DNA of 64,000 bases from Artemia franciscana (GCF_032884065.1 NC_088883.1:26239355-26303354), one strand, 5' to 3'. Counted from the first letter of the stretch, positions 34,311-47,295 are shown. Notes: generated by a model from the letters alone, not told the origin. Made by a program: numbers and translations.

Positions 34311-34329
34311 ACTATAAAAAATTAAACCT

Positions 34330-34668
34330 TAAAACAAACACAAGAACTAAACTATGTAAAAGTGAAAGGGTAACTGAATAAAAATACAATACTGAATGGT
34401 AATTCAATTTTTAATTTATACAGAGTATTTTTAAAAGCTAATTGCTTCCCAGGTAAAACACCATCACAGGTTAGGATAGGTTGCAAAATATAATTTTGCT
34501 GATTTATATAAAACTGATCAGAATTAACTAGTTCAGTATAAATGGGGCTTAAATAGGGTTCTCTAGTCTTTCTATTGAGAGCTACCCTTCAGTGAATGTG
34601 CTTTTTTTTTATCTCAACTGCCTCCCTGAAAACTTGCATGAGACCTTTAATGGGGGCAATAATGGAGG
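34330..34668 (-). repeat. Inverted arm / 3' terminal region of a Penelope-like element
   Basis: About 335 bp repeated in inverted orientation at 35070-35410, with 'aactagttaattctgatcag' and 'gggttctctagtctttctat' in both. It directly follows the nuclease relic on the minus strand, as a Penelope-like 3' terminal region should. Confidence 0.8.
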
Positions 34669-35069
34669 TGCTGTCAAATAAAATGAAATGGTGTGGATTG
34701 TCATATACATTTGAGCCAAGGCAAAATAAAATTTGCAGGCCTTTGGCGTAACTCTATAGCTTTGTTGATAGAGGACTTGTGTTCTGACAACCTCTCCCCC
34801 AATTGCTTGTGGGTTCTTCCAACATAGAAACAACCACAAGAACAGGGAACCCTATGAACACCACTGCCCAAAATGGGATTCGTTTTATCTTTGCTGCTGT
34901 TAAAATAACTCTAAATTTTATTATAATTTTTGAAGGTGACATTTAAGTTATGTTTTTCTAGAATTCTTTGTAGTTTGTCAATTAAATTGGGAAATTAGGG
35001 TAAAACAATAAAGACTTTCTTATCACCCACCAAATGGATGATATCTGTTGGTCCTGGAACATCATTACT
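34669..35069 (-). pseudogene. Penelope-like element relic with C-terminal GIY-YIG nuclease
   Basis: On the minus strand the region reads as the RT-to-nuclease linker (DIIHLVGDKKVFIVLP, then RILEKHNLNVTFKNYNK) followed at 34862-34741 by a GIY-YIG endonuclease start: GVHRVPCSCGCFYVGRTHKQ with RLSEHKSSINKA after it. This is the standard order of canonical Penelope-like elements, where the nuclease follows the RT. The RT itself is absent, a stop interrupts the linker, and the end of the nuclease is lost. Inverted copies of the 3' terminal region flank both sides. Confidence 0.75.
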
Positions 35070-35410
35070 GCCCCGTTAAAGGTCTCATGCAAGTCTCCAG
35101 GGAGGCAGTTGAGATAAAATAGCACATTCACTGAAAGGTAGCTCTCAATAGAAAGACTAGAGAACCCTATTTAAGCCCCATTTATACTGAACTAGTTAAT
35201 TCTGATCAGTTTTATATAAATCAGCAGAACTATATTTCGCAACCTATCCTATTGTGCAATGGTGTTTTACCTGGGAAGCGATTAGCTATTAAAAATGCTC
35301 TGTATAAATTCAAAAATTGAATTGTCTTTCAGTATTGAATTTTTATTCAGTTACCCTTCCACCATTCAGTTACATTGAGAAGGTTATCATATTTTAGTTC
35401 CTGTGTTTTT
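35070..35410 (+). repeat. Inverted second arm of the Penelope-like fragment
   Basis: Inverted copy of 34330-34668 on the upstream side of the truncated element. Inverted partial copies at the 5' side are a known habit of Penelope-like insertions. Confidence 0.8.
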
Positions 35411-35476
35411 TTAAAGTTTGATTTTTTAATATTATCATTGGATTTTTATTATTTATTTTTATTTTATTATTGTGCA

Positions 35477-35511
35477 CTGAGGATGGTCAAGCAGAGTTCT
35501 TGATCAAAATA
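35477..35511 (+). other. Hammerhead-like hairpin variant
   Basis: CTGAGGA followed by a 7-bp stem GGTCAAG/CTTGATC (one G-U pair) and AAAATAT. It follows the Penelope-like arm. The GAAA of the core is AAAA here, so it is degenerate. Confidence 0.35.
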
Positions 35512-35573
35512 TTTGAATTATAGTCTACAATTTTCACTTGCTTGCATTATCCTCGTTTCTCTCTTCTTTACTG

Positions 35574-35601
35574 TTTTTTTTTTTTTTTTTTTTTTTTTTT
35601 T
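35574..35601. repeat. Poly(T) tract
   Basis: An uninterrupted T run of about 28 bases, possibly the poly(A) of a minus-strand insertion. No source element is recognised beside it. Confidence 0.9.
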
Positions 35602-35989
35602 GGTCAATATCTACAATATATAATATATGGCTTGGGGGATCACACTGAAACTTTTTTAACTTTGTTAACCTTGTTTTTGGGGGAGGAGGGGACAAGTATA
35701 CCCTGAATTTTGACTTGGCGGTAAGTACCATGGGACTTATCCTCCTCCCCCCGATAGCAGCAAATATAGCCCTAAGCTATATACAACAGGAATAAAAGTA
35801 TTATGCTAACAAAATTCTTATTTTATAACTTATGACAGGTTTGTATAATTCACGATTTCACATTTTCTTCCATTTTTATCTTTTGATCATTTCCAAACAA
35901 TATATTTAATCACTGATCTGAATTCTTTTGCAGTGGGATAATGCTGTTGACAGGTCAAGATAACTTGTTAAGAAATATGATGATTTAAA

Positions 35990-36300
35990 CATTTAAAACG
36001 TGGGATAAATGTGTCATTTAGGACTATATTTAGCACCATAGGGGAAGAAAGGGGGATGCTTTGTCGTAATTGCAACCATTATATTAGGTAAGATGAGTAG
36101 AATGCTGTCTCTTAAGCAATTTCCTAAACCTTGGTTTAGGAAACGATTAGTGATAGAAGAATGACAACACTTTTCCAAGACATAACTTAGGCTGTGAATC
36201 CATCCCTGAAAGTTTCGTTCCTCTTATTCAACTGCTTACCAAGATAGAAAAGGCCTCTAGAATCTTATCATTATGTGCACTTGTTTTCAAAATGAATCAT
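35990..36300 (+). repeat. RepC copy
   Basis: Contains 'gcaatttcctaaaccttgg', 'ttttccaagacataacttagg' and 'catccctgaaagttt', matching the block order at 33840-34310 and 39940-40410. Confidence 0.45.
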
Positions 36301-37194
36301 CAGCAGTATGAGATCTCAAGAGAGAACATTAAAAAAAATTAAAGCATTATTTTTCAAGTCCGATAGCTATAGTTTCACATGAAATTATATTATCAAAAAC
36401 AACTTATAAACATGGATGAAAACAGGAAATAATCCAAAATAATACAATTAATGAATACTTGCTGCATATTATACAGTAAGAATTTTATCATTTTTTATGT
36501 TAGTTTTTTGTTCAGCTTAGGACTATATGAGACTATCTGGGAGGCACTGGGGATGAGCTGTCAAAAACACCAACAAAAGCATAAAAATGAACATATAATT
36601 GAAAATCTCAATTTCTCCATTTTTGTTCTAGTAAGTCTCCTTCTAGAGAGCCACTTTTAAACCTTTATTGGGCTAGGATATAACTTAGGCCTATGTGTAA
36701 GTTTCAATTTTTAAACCTAAAGAAGAAGTCTTCTTAAATTGCAGCCAGCCAATCCTAAATAGTGCAGTCCCAACCATAAACCCATCTTAACTATTAAAAA
36801 AAATCAGTATCACATCTAAAATTAGAAGCCTATTCTTATCAAGATATTTTTTAATCAAACTATTTTTTGGAGATTGGTAGCTACTGGGGTAGATCTCTTA
36901 ACCTATAATTCTAGCTGAAAAAGTTTGTTTTTCCTGATAACTGAAATTTCAATACTTGTTACAGACTATTATATATATTATATTATTTTGTTATAGACTA
37001 TTGAGAAGGAAACATGTTAAGAAAACAATTCTTACTTCTTAATATGCATAATAATCATAGCTAAAATAATTTGACTGCAGCTCCATTATACTTTACACAT
37101 ACACACCCCCAACCCCTCTAATATGCAAATATATAGCACAAATAATACATGTCCCATGCACTATTCTGATTCATCTCTCTTGTTTCAACCCATG
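36301..37194. other. Unannotated AT-rich DNA
   Basis: Nothing beyond small open frames. Sequence near 37075-37150 weakly resembles 17060-17120. Confidence 0.5.
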
Positions 37195-37800
37195 TATCCA
37201 AAAATTAAATCAACTATGAAAGCGAGGTGTTATCTGACCAGTGTAGTGTTTTGAGTGGAGTTTTGTATATTTATAAATAATCTGCCATAGGTAATCTAAC
37301 TAAATATAGGAAAAATCAAAATGTTTGCAGATGACGCAAAGATTATAGGGCCACAATTTTCCCAGTTGATGTGGCTCTTCTGGAGGATGATTTAAATGAA
37401 GTGGTTAATTGATGTACATTAAAATCAATGATAGTTAGTCAGGGAAAATGCCATGTGATGAATCATCTAGTGAATGCAGTAGCATACCAGTATTCCATTA
37501 GTAATGATGTAGATATGTTCATTTGATTCTAATAGGGACCTTGGTATCTGAAGGCTTGATAAACAGGCACTAGCCACAATGCACAAAGCAAACTTACTTT
37601 GTGTCAAAAGAGTGTCTAAAAGTTCTACCCTGTAAAGCCTTGCTACACTGTATAAGACAATGACATGACCAATAGTTGAAAAGTGCAAAAATATGCATCA
37701 AAGTGTGTTCCTTATTTGAAGTATTTGCCTTATGAGCGTTGGTCGAGATGTTTGAGTCCACCATCTCTGCAGTGGAGGAGGAATAGATTATATTTATTTA
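37195..37800 (+). pseudogene. Decayed LINE RT fragment
   Basis: Contains GVLYIFINNLP-like motif B remains, then KMFADDAKIIG (motif C, FADD intact, about 37319-37352). Scrambled frames after it fit a CR1/Jockey-type RT C-terminal half. Many stops. It is probably the same family as 38180-39770, but a separate copy because motifs B and C occur again there. Confidence 0.6.
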
Positions 37801-37917
37801 TTACATTTTGAAACCTTAAAGGTGTTGATAATATATCAATAAATAAATCACCAGACATTCATGAATTTTCAAACCATATGATTTGATAACTTTGAAGACC
37901 ACACTGCCTTTCCATGA

Positions 37918-38172
37918 CGAGAGTAAAACAGTTCAAAATAGGGATGAAACCTTTTAATTGACAGTGAATAGATATAAAATTATTTAATTGGCAGTAAAAC
38001 TAAAAGACATGAATAAAATTAAACAAAATTTAAAAACTTTATTCATGTCTTTTAGTTTTACTGCTGATGATGAACACTGTATATGTGTTCAAAATATCCA
38101 GTTAAATAATTTTATATCTATTCACTGTCAATTAAAAGGTTTCATCCCTATTTTGAACTGTTTTACTTTCAT
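37918..38172. repeat. Foldback element of the Penelope-type terminal family
   Basis: Two long inverted arms (37918-38017 and 38037-38172) around a ~20-bp loop. The right arm carries a hammerhead-like hairpin (38064-38099: CTGATGA, stem GAACAC/GTGTTC, then AAAA), and the left arm lacks exactly that insert. It lies between the two LINE pieces. Confidence 0.8.
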
Positions 38173-38179
38173 ATGATCT

Positions 38180-39770
38180 GAGAACTTGCAATAGTACTCA
38201 CTGAACCCCTGACATATTTGTATAATCTGTGTCTGGCATCTGGTACTTGTCCTTTGGCATGGAAAAAAGCAATAGTCGAACCCCTGTATAAAAGTGGCAC
38301 AAAAACACAATTCAAAAACTATAGATCAATATCAAACACTTAAATTTTTCCCAGAATTATGGAAAAACTAATTGTCAAGAGAATACAGAATTATTTTGAA
38401 TCAAATCTTCTTTGGCATCCATCTCAACACAATTTCTGTAAAAAACCTTCATGTAAAACACAGCTTTTGGAAGTAGTTACTGACTTCCATAGAATGACAG
38501 ATGAAGGTCTTATGTTTGATTGAATTTACATAGATTTTTCTAAGGCATTTGATAAAGTTTCCATTCTGCTTTTACTTCAAAAGTGCAAGGTATATCACAT
38601 TGGTGCCAGAACGCTGAATTGGATTGGTGATTATCTAACAGGCAGGATGCAACAAGTGATTCTAGGTGATGCTTTGTCCTCTCCTGAGATTGTTTTAAGT
38701 GGTGTTCCACAAGGTAGTTGCCTTGGTCCAGTAGTTTTCTGCCTTTTCATCAATGACTTGCCTCTTGTTGTCCACCATTCCACAGTTAAAATGTATGCAG
38801 ATGGTTGCTTTGCTGGCTCTTTGACAAATTCACATGAAGCTTCATTGCTTCAAAAAGACTTGGATGCAGTGTACAATTGTTGACAAACTCCATGTTTGTC
38901 AACAAAATAAGTGTATGGTTGTCCATTACTTTCACAAAGTATAACAAAATCACCATTACCATCTGGCTGGACATTCAATTTTACCTGTTTAAAATGTCTG
39001 TGACTTTGGTGTTCATTTTGATTCTAGTCTTAGCTTTGACAGGCATGTCTTTGAAGTAACTTGTAAGGCAAACTATCAGCTATTATATCTCAGATGCAAT
39101 TTCTGTAAGCTTAATCTTCATTTATTCATTGCCATTTATAAATCAAAAGTTCAACCTATACTTGAATACAATTTGTCAGTATAGTATCCATTGAATAAAA
39201 AAGACAGAGCAAGGGTTGAAAAAGTGCAGCAAAGAGCAACTAAGCTTGTACCATATTTTGAAATATTTGCCATATGAAAATAGACTGCATAGGCTAGAAT
39301 TGCCAAGTCTTAAATTCTGAAGGGATAGGGCAGACATTATTAACACATTCCATATAATCAAAAGCATTGATAATATAAGTACATAACAATTCTTCACATT
39401 TAATGACACTAACAGGACCCATTGTCACCCACATAAATTGTACCCCTCACTGTCAAAAAGGAAAATAGGCCAACATTCATTTTACAGTGAGGTGTGGAAG
39501 CTATGGAATGACCTTCCCCCTGAAACATTTCTAACAGATGATATAAATAGATTCAAAACAAAACTAGCAGAAACACATTTTCACAGTAAATCATTTTTAA
39601 ATTATTTATAGTATTATTTGTCAGTGTTTGTTGTAGTTGTTATTTTTCATAGATTTGTATATGTGCATTATGTTGTCAGCATTGTCATTACTTCTTTTTA
39701 TTATGTTTAGTGCAACAAGCTTGAAAGCTTACCATATTTGGTATTAATAAATAAATATCTCTTAGTGATT
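38180..39770 (+). pseudogene. Decayed CR1/Jockey-like LINE
   Basis: Pieces of one RT in order: WKKAIVEPLYKSGTKTQFKN and YRSIS (about 38260-38335), YIDFSKAFDKV (motif A, about 38530-38562), SGVPQGSCLGPVVFCLFIND (motif B, about 38698-38757), then MYADG (about 38790-38805), where the second catalytic aspartate of YADD is glycine. The downstream C-terminal region reads EVWKLWNDLPPETFL and DDINRFKTKLAE near 39490-39580. It ends in an AATAAATA-rich tail near 39750. Stops occur at 38338, 38520, 38881 and often afterwards. Confidence 0.78.
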
Positions 39771-39939
39771 TCTTTCAGTTCAATCATTATTTACCTACAC
39801 AGTAGAACTCATTCAAATTGTACCATGAAAGGGTTTTGAGAAATTTTGGAAATTGTTTTTGAGAAAAATTGGGTAAAATTGTAATTTAGCTATTTTTTGA
39901 TAACATGGAAAAGGGTTAGGCCTATTCACCTTCTAGAGA

Positions 39940-40410
39940 ACCCATGGCTTTGAAGACCTTTAAAAATCCTTGTGTTACAAAAGTGAAACCTTTCAAAATA
40001 GATCTCTTTCTTAAATGAAATACAACAAAACTGTCTTCAGCTTCACAACTTTGCTTCTCAATTTATCAGGTTCCAAATATCCACAAACACATTTCCTAAA
40101 TTTTGGGGAAAGTACCAATTGAAATGGCTTATAATTAAACTTAAATAGCAGGAATTGCATTTTTAGAACTAAAACTAGAGAAAAAGAAACTGATAATTAA
40201 GGCAAAACATTGTTTTGTCAAAATTTCAAAAGCTACTTGTCAAGTAGGCAAATTTCTGATACTTAAAAATCTGAATAGGGATAAAATAGATGCTTGGCAA
40301 TACCTTCCCAAAGTATATTTGGCCCTGGACCCACCCCTGAAAGTTTTATTTTCCTTACCTAACCCCTTTCCAAGATAGCAAAAGCAGCTAAACTAGAATT
40401 TTGCCAAAAA
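39940..40410 (+). repeat. RepC copy
   Basis: Shares 'cttgtgttacaaaagtgaaa', 'cttcacaacttt', 'ccacccctgaaagttt' and 'ctttccaagatagcaaaa' with the other two RepC copies in the same order. Confidence 0.45.
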
Positions 40411-42359
40411 TAGTAAGTATTAAAAATCATGAAACATGATTATTAAAACCTGACCATAATATTTCAAGAAACAATACTATAGCCTAGCTTTTAAAACAGC
40501 TTAGGTTGGAAACTCTTTTTAGAGACAGTAGGCCAAAGCTATATAGAACCATAATATTTATGGAGTTTTTAGGCCTATGATCTGTCTAACTCAAATTCTT
40601 GTTTACAGTATTTTTTTATTATTGTTTACTGACTATCTGTGATTAGACAAGGCTAAGCCTATGATTTACTGTTTTGTTTTCTTAAACAGATCAATAAAAT
40701 GAAACACAAAAAAAAAGAAAACAAGAGTGAGAAGTGGTGGACTGTGTTGAAAACAAATAAATTAGGCTAAATATCCACAACATTAAGGGAGTAGAAGCCC
40801 CTCTACAATTTTTATGCATTTGCCTATTATGAAGTAGCCTAAGGGTTGTTTTCCTAACAGGTTTTCTTTCCAATATCCTCTAAACTAAACCTATGTCTTA
40901 CTATCTAGGAATAGGTATTTTAATGCTATTCAAACTCTAACTTTTATAAGCTATAGGCTAATATATTATACCTCACTAAAGCCGCGTGTTGATAGTTCAA
41001 ATTTCACTGACAAAACAGGGTTGCCAAAACTTTCTGGGACTAAAGTGTCAAACTCAGCAAAAAAGGACACTTAGTGTCCTCCCAGAAAATTAGCCAATAT
41101 ACTTTAAAAGTTGACAAAAAAAGGCTTTAAATGTTTTTTTTTCGCAACTCCAGGGCCAGATTTACGTTTTTCTTTTTCAAGTAAAAGCAAAGCGGTTCTT
41201 CAAATATGTAAAATGCCATGTAAAACCTCAAATCGCCTAAACCGCGAAGAAGAAAAAGGATTTAGTACAATTTCTTAGGTTCTCTCGAACCTTTTGTTGT
41301 GCTAATTATTCTTCACTTTTAATTAAGTGCACTTTTTTGGTGTCATTTGCAATTTCCAAATTTATAAGGAAAGCAATTAAAAATAAAAATTAGTTTATAA
41401 GTCCAGCCTTTTTACTCCATAAATGTCACCCAAATTGCAATTTTTAAGGTGCCATATGGCACTTTATGACAGATTCATCGAACCTAATTTAAGATAGAAA
41501 ATTATACGATGGAAGAACTAGCTTTTAAATGAGGCTTTAAACAGCTCTCTATGATGTTATAATACTTAGATATTGACGAAGAATAAAAGGACATACCATG
41601 GCTGCCCATACAAGAAAGTGATTCCTTCTTGTTGTTCAATAAAAGGGGTTGAAATTTTCCTACACAAGGTTTCGACGAGGTTGATCTAAAGGGTGTACTT
41701 TTTATATGCTCAGAACACCATTTTCAAATCACATATAACTGAATAGCAGATTATTCAAGGCTAATGGCTGTTGGAATAGCGCTTTGTTCAGCTATGAGAT
41801 TGAACATCCATTGGTGTGTGAGGGGGTTTGTGAAAACGGAGGAGGGTAGGTACTGCAACATTAGGGATAAAGATGGCTGAGAAATTCCGAGTGTATACCT
41901 TTGCCCACCCAAAATCTTGTTTACACTATGCTTAATTTGCCATGACTTAATTTCTTTTTATATACTTTTCCTCCCAGTCAATTGATGCAAAATATACTAT
42001 CGAAGACCTAAGGCAAGCCAATGGCCCTTTAATTTTTTTTTTTTTGGGGGGGGGGGGGTTCAATATCCGTTATAAAGCAATTTTCCAAAACAGGTTTTCA
42101 GACATCTTAAAAACAAATTTAGCCTCGTGTTTCTCACAAATACTCCGACGTTCCCTGCCCAGAAGGATTTCCCATGCCCCCTTATTTCTTAGGTATTGAA
42201 CCCCTCTTATCTGTTCAATAAAATAGCCAGAGCTACGCTCCTGCCGATCACGGGCAGAAGATTACCAGCCTTTTCTTTCGAGTAGAAGTAGTTTTAGTTT
42301 TCAAGAGCTTGTAATTCCTGGTTCAAAAACGTCACCTATATAAACAATTAATGAAAAAA
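40411..42359. other. Unannotated DNA
   Basis: No supported gene. A 7-bp-arm hairpin, AGGACAC-tta-GTGTCCT, lies at about 41065-41081, and a T/G homopolymer junction near 42030-42058. Confidence 0.5.
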
Positions 42360-43400
42360 TATTTTCAGCTTATCTTTAAAGTTTTATACGAGACTGAATA
42401 TTTCAAAATAGTTTGCCTACCAGAATAATATTTACAAAAGAGCTTTTCTCCAATTTACTCTTATTTCCTTTTTTTTTAGTTCAAAAACAAAGGCTAAACC
42501 ACACGGTTTCCGAGACTTTCACATTTACTCTTTCAAACAAAAGTCAAGGCTGTCATTCAACTCTTAAGACCGGCGTATTCACAGTGATGCCTAGTTTCTG
42601 GCTTTACTATTTACACACTCTTTGATTTGATCCTTATGAAATGGTGATTTTTTTTTACAAGTTAACGTTGAGTCAAGCAATCCCAATGAAGGAAGGTTGG
42701 TTTGCTTATAAAACAATACCAATGTTGCCTTCAACAATTTTGGATGGTCATTCTTTTTTTTTACTTTGGGATCCAAAATATACCTCTTTCATCTTTTCAT
42801 CATTATATCATCTTTCTAGGTTTCTGTTTTGTCTTCAATTCTGAAACTTTTTCTTTGTCAAACCAAGCGTTAAGAGTTTTAAAAATATTTTCTTCTCGAA
42901 ATATTTGCTTCTTAATAATAGCCTTACCACTTCAGCAGGCCTTCAAACATATTCATGCCTTCAGACTCAGAATTGCCTTCTACAGGTTTATCCAGCCTCA
43001 GGACTCTTTCTTTACATTACAAATATTGAAACAACTCACTATTAAAATTTTTCTCTGACCAGTTCCTCTTAATCAGCCGTAGACACTTTGTTATTCAAGC
43101 TTTTGACTTCCAGATTTTGAATCTTGGCACAACTCATAAGATTTGCGCCAAATTATTTACTTAGGATTCTGGTAGGGATTTTTCCTCTTTTGTTTGTTTA
43201 ATAAATTTGTCAGAGTTTTCAAATTTTGCCAACTGGTAGCTTTCACGAATTTCCTACATGTTTTTTTTGTTTATTTTTGGATTGCAGCAGCATATCCAGT
43301 TTCGTTGTTTCTGGTATTTTTGTATGCTAGCTGTGTTAGCTATTTTTGTTTTTTATTACTCATTACCACCATACAAGGGGTAGTGTTGATTTCAATATAT
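42360..43400 (-). pseudogene. Unrecognised decayed coding region
   Basis: On the minus strand, successive protein-like segments appear in shifting frames: EIRESYQLAKFENSDKFIKQ (about 43250-43190), ILMSCAKIQNLEVKSLNNKV (about 43143-43085), RLDKPVEGNSESEGMNMFEG (about 42990-42930), KAIIKKQIFREENIFKTLNA (about 42928-42867) and LDPKVKKKNDHPKLLK (about 42772-42725). Segments are lysine- and glutamate-rich, look soluble and possibly coiled-coil, and need several one-base shifts and stops to join. No family recognised. It could be a processed pseudogene or an old transposon protein. Confidence 0.4.
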
Positions 43401-46400
43401 CTAGAACCGTTTCTCCCCGTACGTGTTTTTTGGTTTTAAATAGAGGTAATGAAAATGGATTAATTCAAAAAGTGATGTTAAGGCCATTGATTGTCTGATT
43501 TTAGTTACAAAACTAATGAAGAAAGGATTTATATTTAGAATATGAACTTTTGTTTTTTATTATTTATATGTTTTTATAGTTAATTATGATTTTTAGAATA
43601 TGAACTTTCATTTTTTATCATTTATATGTTTTTATGGGTAATTATGATTTATATAGTTTTCGGAGCCAGCAATGGTGATGTTCGCCGATTATTGCACCAG
43701 TATGGATGGTGTCGTTGACAAAATATTTGTATTACTCTTCAAAGGCAATCTTGAATGGCATCTGAAGTCAGCGTAATTACGGCTAAAACCACTTTGTCCC
43801 CTGTTCTCCGGCATCGACAAAGGTGTAGTCAAATTGGCAAAATATTTGAAATATTAGGACGAGGGCTTGCATTAAGGATGACAAATTGATTGGATATCCG
43901 AAGATTTCTATTAGTTGGGCCATTAAGTTGGCAAGCTGAGTAATTTTAGGTATTCATTGACTTTATCTAATCATTGTAGTAAAAACTAATGGCCAACCCA
44001 CAAAATCATCACACTTTTGTTGCATAGGACAGCAGTTGGCAACATGCAGCTTTCAAGTTTCACGTGGCTTTTTGGGTATCCGTTCAGTTCTCACAATTTC
44101 CACAAGGAAGTGTTTTATAATTCTCCAAACAGGGCTAGGCTTCTTTGAAACATTCCAAAATATTTAGGCCTACCTAGCCTATATCATTCATAATTACAGA
44201 TCAATAAACTTCATACCCTCTCCTTTTAATAGACAGAATATAGCTCCAACTCTGAATACTCTATGACCATTAGTATGACTTTTCTTCTATAAACTAACAT
44301 AAAACAGTAAGGTAAGACCCTCCCCAGTCCAGGGGCATAGTGAAGTGGGGGGGGGGGCTTCCCTCTACATTTCAAGGTGTCAGCATGCAGTCCTGACAGC
44401 TTAGAACTTTGGTTGTCTTAATTTAGCTTTTGTGTTTACATTTGTTGACACACCAGACAATTTGTTTACACATTCTTTATACCTGCCCTCTAAACTTAAA
44501 ACCTTAGCTTTACCCCTGCCCTGGTCTATGCCTTTTTTGAATCTATTAAATGGCTAGAAACCTTAATTACAAATAATTTATGGTCATTTTGTTTGTTTAT
44601 GGCTTCTGATGCTGCAGATTGGGTAGGCTATTCTAAAACCATTGTTAACAGGAGTAAATATATAAACAAGTGTATATTGCATATTGTTTATGCACATTGT
44701 ATATATACACTAGGCTATATATAGTGTATATTGTTCTTGTAAAAAAAACAAGTGAAGCAGTACTTAACCTACTGCAATCACTCTATCTTATATTTATCTA
44801 GTTTGTTTCAAATGTTCCCCAAAAAAGATATCCAAGCTCCATGCTCAGCATTTTTTCAGTATTAGAGAATTTTACTTTAGGCCATGGTATAAGAATAGAA
44901 AAATTGTATATAATTGGTTCTTTTTTGCCATACAGATACCTATCCCACTGTGAATAAGGAATTAAATAGTATATTCCTTTTTTCAATCTGGTTTCTATCA
45001 CAGAAAATAGTGAACCTTTAGACAACTGGCTAATTGTCTAGGTAATTATCTTACCAATATTCTATGTGCCTAAGCATCTTTTTTTGGGGATTTTTCAAAT
45101 TTTTTCTGCTATCCAAAAGAAATTATTAGCCAACAATTTTCCCTACAAACAAAAAGGCTAACCTTTTTACATTTTAAATTATAAAAAAATGGTTTTTGTT
45201 GCTTAGTAAATTAATGTTATTGTAGACTAAATAAAAAATAAGCATCATTTGAAGCATTGAATGTTTTAATAAGGCTAAAATAATTTCAGGGTGGCTTGGA
45301 CCTACTTGGAGGGGGGTATTTGCCCTGACTAACCCTTAGAAGTAAGCAGTACCAGGGATAGATGTTTGAACCTTCATGCAAATAATTAATAAAGGATTTG
45401 AATCTCTTCTTGAATATTTCATTCAAATGATACATTTACTGAAAAAAAGCCCATTATCTAGAATCTTACCAAAGATTGTTTGATAATTGCTATGTTTGAC
45501 TGATTTATTGAAAAATAAGATTTGCCTCCATTTTTTTTCTCAGGGGGCACATTTTTTTGGTTCAGTTTTCATTCACATTTTTTTTTCAGGGAATGGCAAT
45601 TATTTTACCAATTGACCAGTTATTTTTATTGACTGGTTTCAAGAATATTTGCTATTAAGATTCCTTCATTTTCTATAACTGGCTAAGACCCACCTTCTTC
45701 CATGTTGACATTATGTCATTTATTTTGGACAGTCAATTTACCTAAAAAAAAATTAAGCCAGTTACATTGTTATGCTTTGCACCAATATTAACTAAAGCGC
45801 TGTTTTGCCAACTAGTTGAAAATGTTTTTTTTTTGGGGGGGGGTGGAGGGGCTTATTAACATTATTAGGAGAGAAACTTTTTTTTTTAAGTTGACTCTAT
45901 TGAAAATAAATGACCTGAATCAAAAACTATAACTGCATCATGTGAGAGGATTCTCAATTCCTAATTACAGTATACAAACATCAAAGCATTTGTAAAATCA
46001 AAAAAATCTTACTGCAAATATTTCAAAGATAGTAACCTGGAAAATTTAACAATGAGCATATATATGTTTCCACATAAGGTCATTAACTATGAATTAAAGT
46101 GGAAAGAACCTTGAAATTCCATTTCAATATAATTCTTTTGCATATAATTAAGTAAGAATTTGTGTTTATAATGAATTTTGGGCTCTAATGTTTACTTCAG
46201 AAGAAGCTGACCACAGGGCAAATACTGTTTTGATTCACCTTTACCACAATAGTAAACCAAGATAGATAACACTTTCAGGAATCACCTCAAACATCAGTTC
46301 CTGGGTTTCTCTGAAATATTCATTCACCATCCTCACCACTTTTTGAAAGGTAATAATGAAAGCTTGTCTTGAAAGCATTTTTTTTTTTTTATCAGCATTG

Positions 46401-47138
46401 CTTTATATTTTGATCTCAATTTGATTACTATTTAATATTTAGATTTGATCCACCTGTGCCTCCCACATGATTTACTTTTTTTTTAACTTAACTTTTTAAG
46501 TTTTTAAGTTACTTTTTTTTTATTTACTTTTGGCTGCAGAACTGTTTATTTTATTTTCTATTTTTGCTGCACATGGTGAAAATAAGCAAAAGAGAAATTA
46601 AACCAATTTTAAAGAAAACAAACCAATTTTAAGTCAGGTTTCAAAGCAATTTTGCAGGAAAATAAATAAAAATAAGTAAATAATGCAATGCAAAAATGTT
46701 TTTGTTTTATATATTTTTTACTAAAGTAGTTTAAAATAATAATTTGCTATATTTTGTATCTGATTTGTGTTTATGTTTTGCCTACTCTTGTTGCATGTCA
46801 AGTGCATACCAACAGTTAACCTCAGAGTCTAACCAATGTTTACCTTGAGTGGGGGCTGGGGTCTGGTAGCAGGGTTGAGGTATTAATGAAGATAAATTTA
46901 TTATTATGAAAGAGGTTACTAAGGTTCCAATAGACAAATGATATGATCCTGACAACACTAGTGAATGCCAATGAAATTACTCTAATAGTAAAAAAAGAAT
47001 GACTGAATCAATAATAATAACAACATTAATTATAATAACAAAAGAATAATGACCTCCTTCTCTCCCATGTCCTATTATATATTGAAAAAAATACTGACTA
47101 CTGATGTAGGAAAATTCCATTCCCAATTCACTGAGACA
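43401..47138. other. Unannotated AT-rich DNA
   Basis: No supported gene. At 43670-43960 the minus strand has loosely protein-like frames (for example LAVITLTSDAIQDCL) without a recognisable domain. G runs occur near 44347 and 45835. Confidence 0.45.
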
Positions 47139-47143
47139 GGAAG

Positions 47144-47295
47144 TGTAGAAGTTTAATTGTTTATTATAACCCAAGCACCTATAAAAAGAAAAAGCAATAT
47201 GTACAAGCAAGCAAGCAATCACTCATACAAGGAAGAATAAATAAAACACTATAAATAAGACACTAATGCAAGCAAAGCAAGGTGAGTATTCTACA
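47144..47295 (-). repeat. Gypsy 3' LTR (element runs on the minus strand)
   Basis: 152 bp, TGTAGAAG...TATTCTACA on the plus strand. On the minus strand it holds AATAAA-type signals near its end and a TATTTATA box-like stretch. Identical to the other LTR except for one base. Confidence 0.96.
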
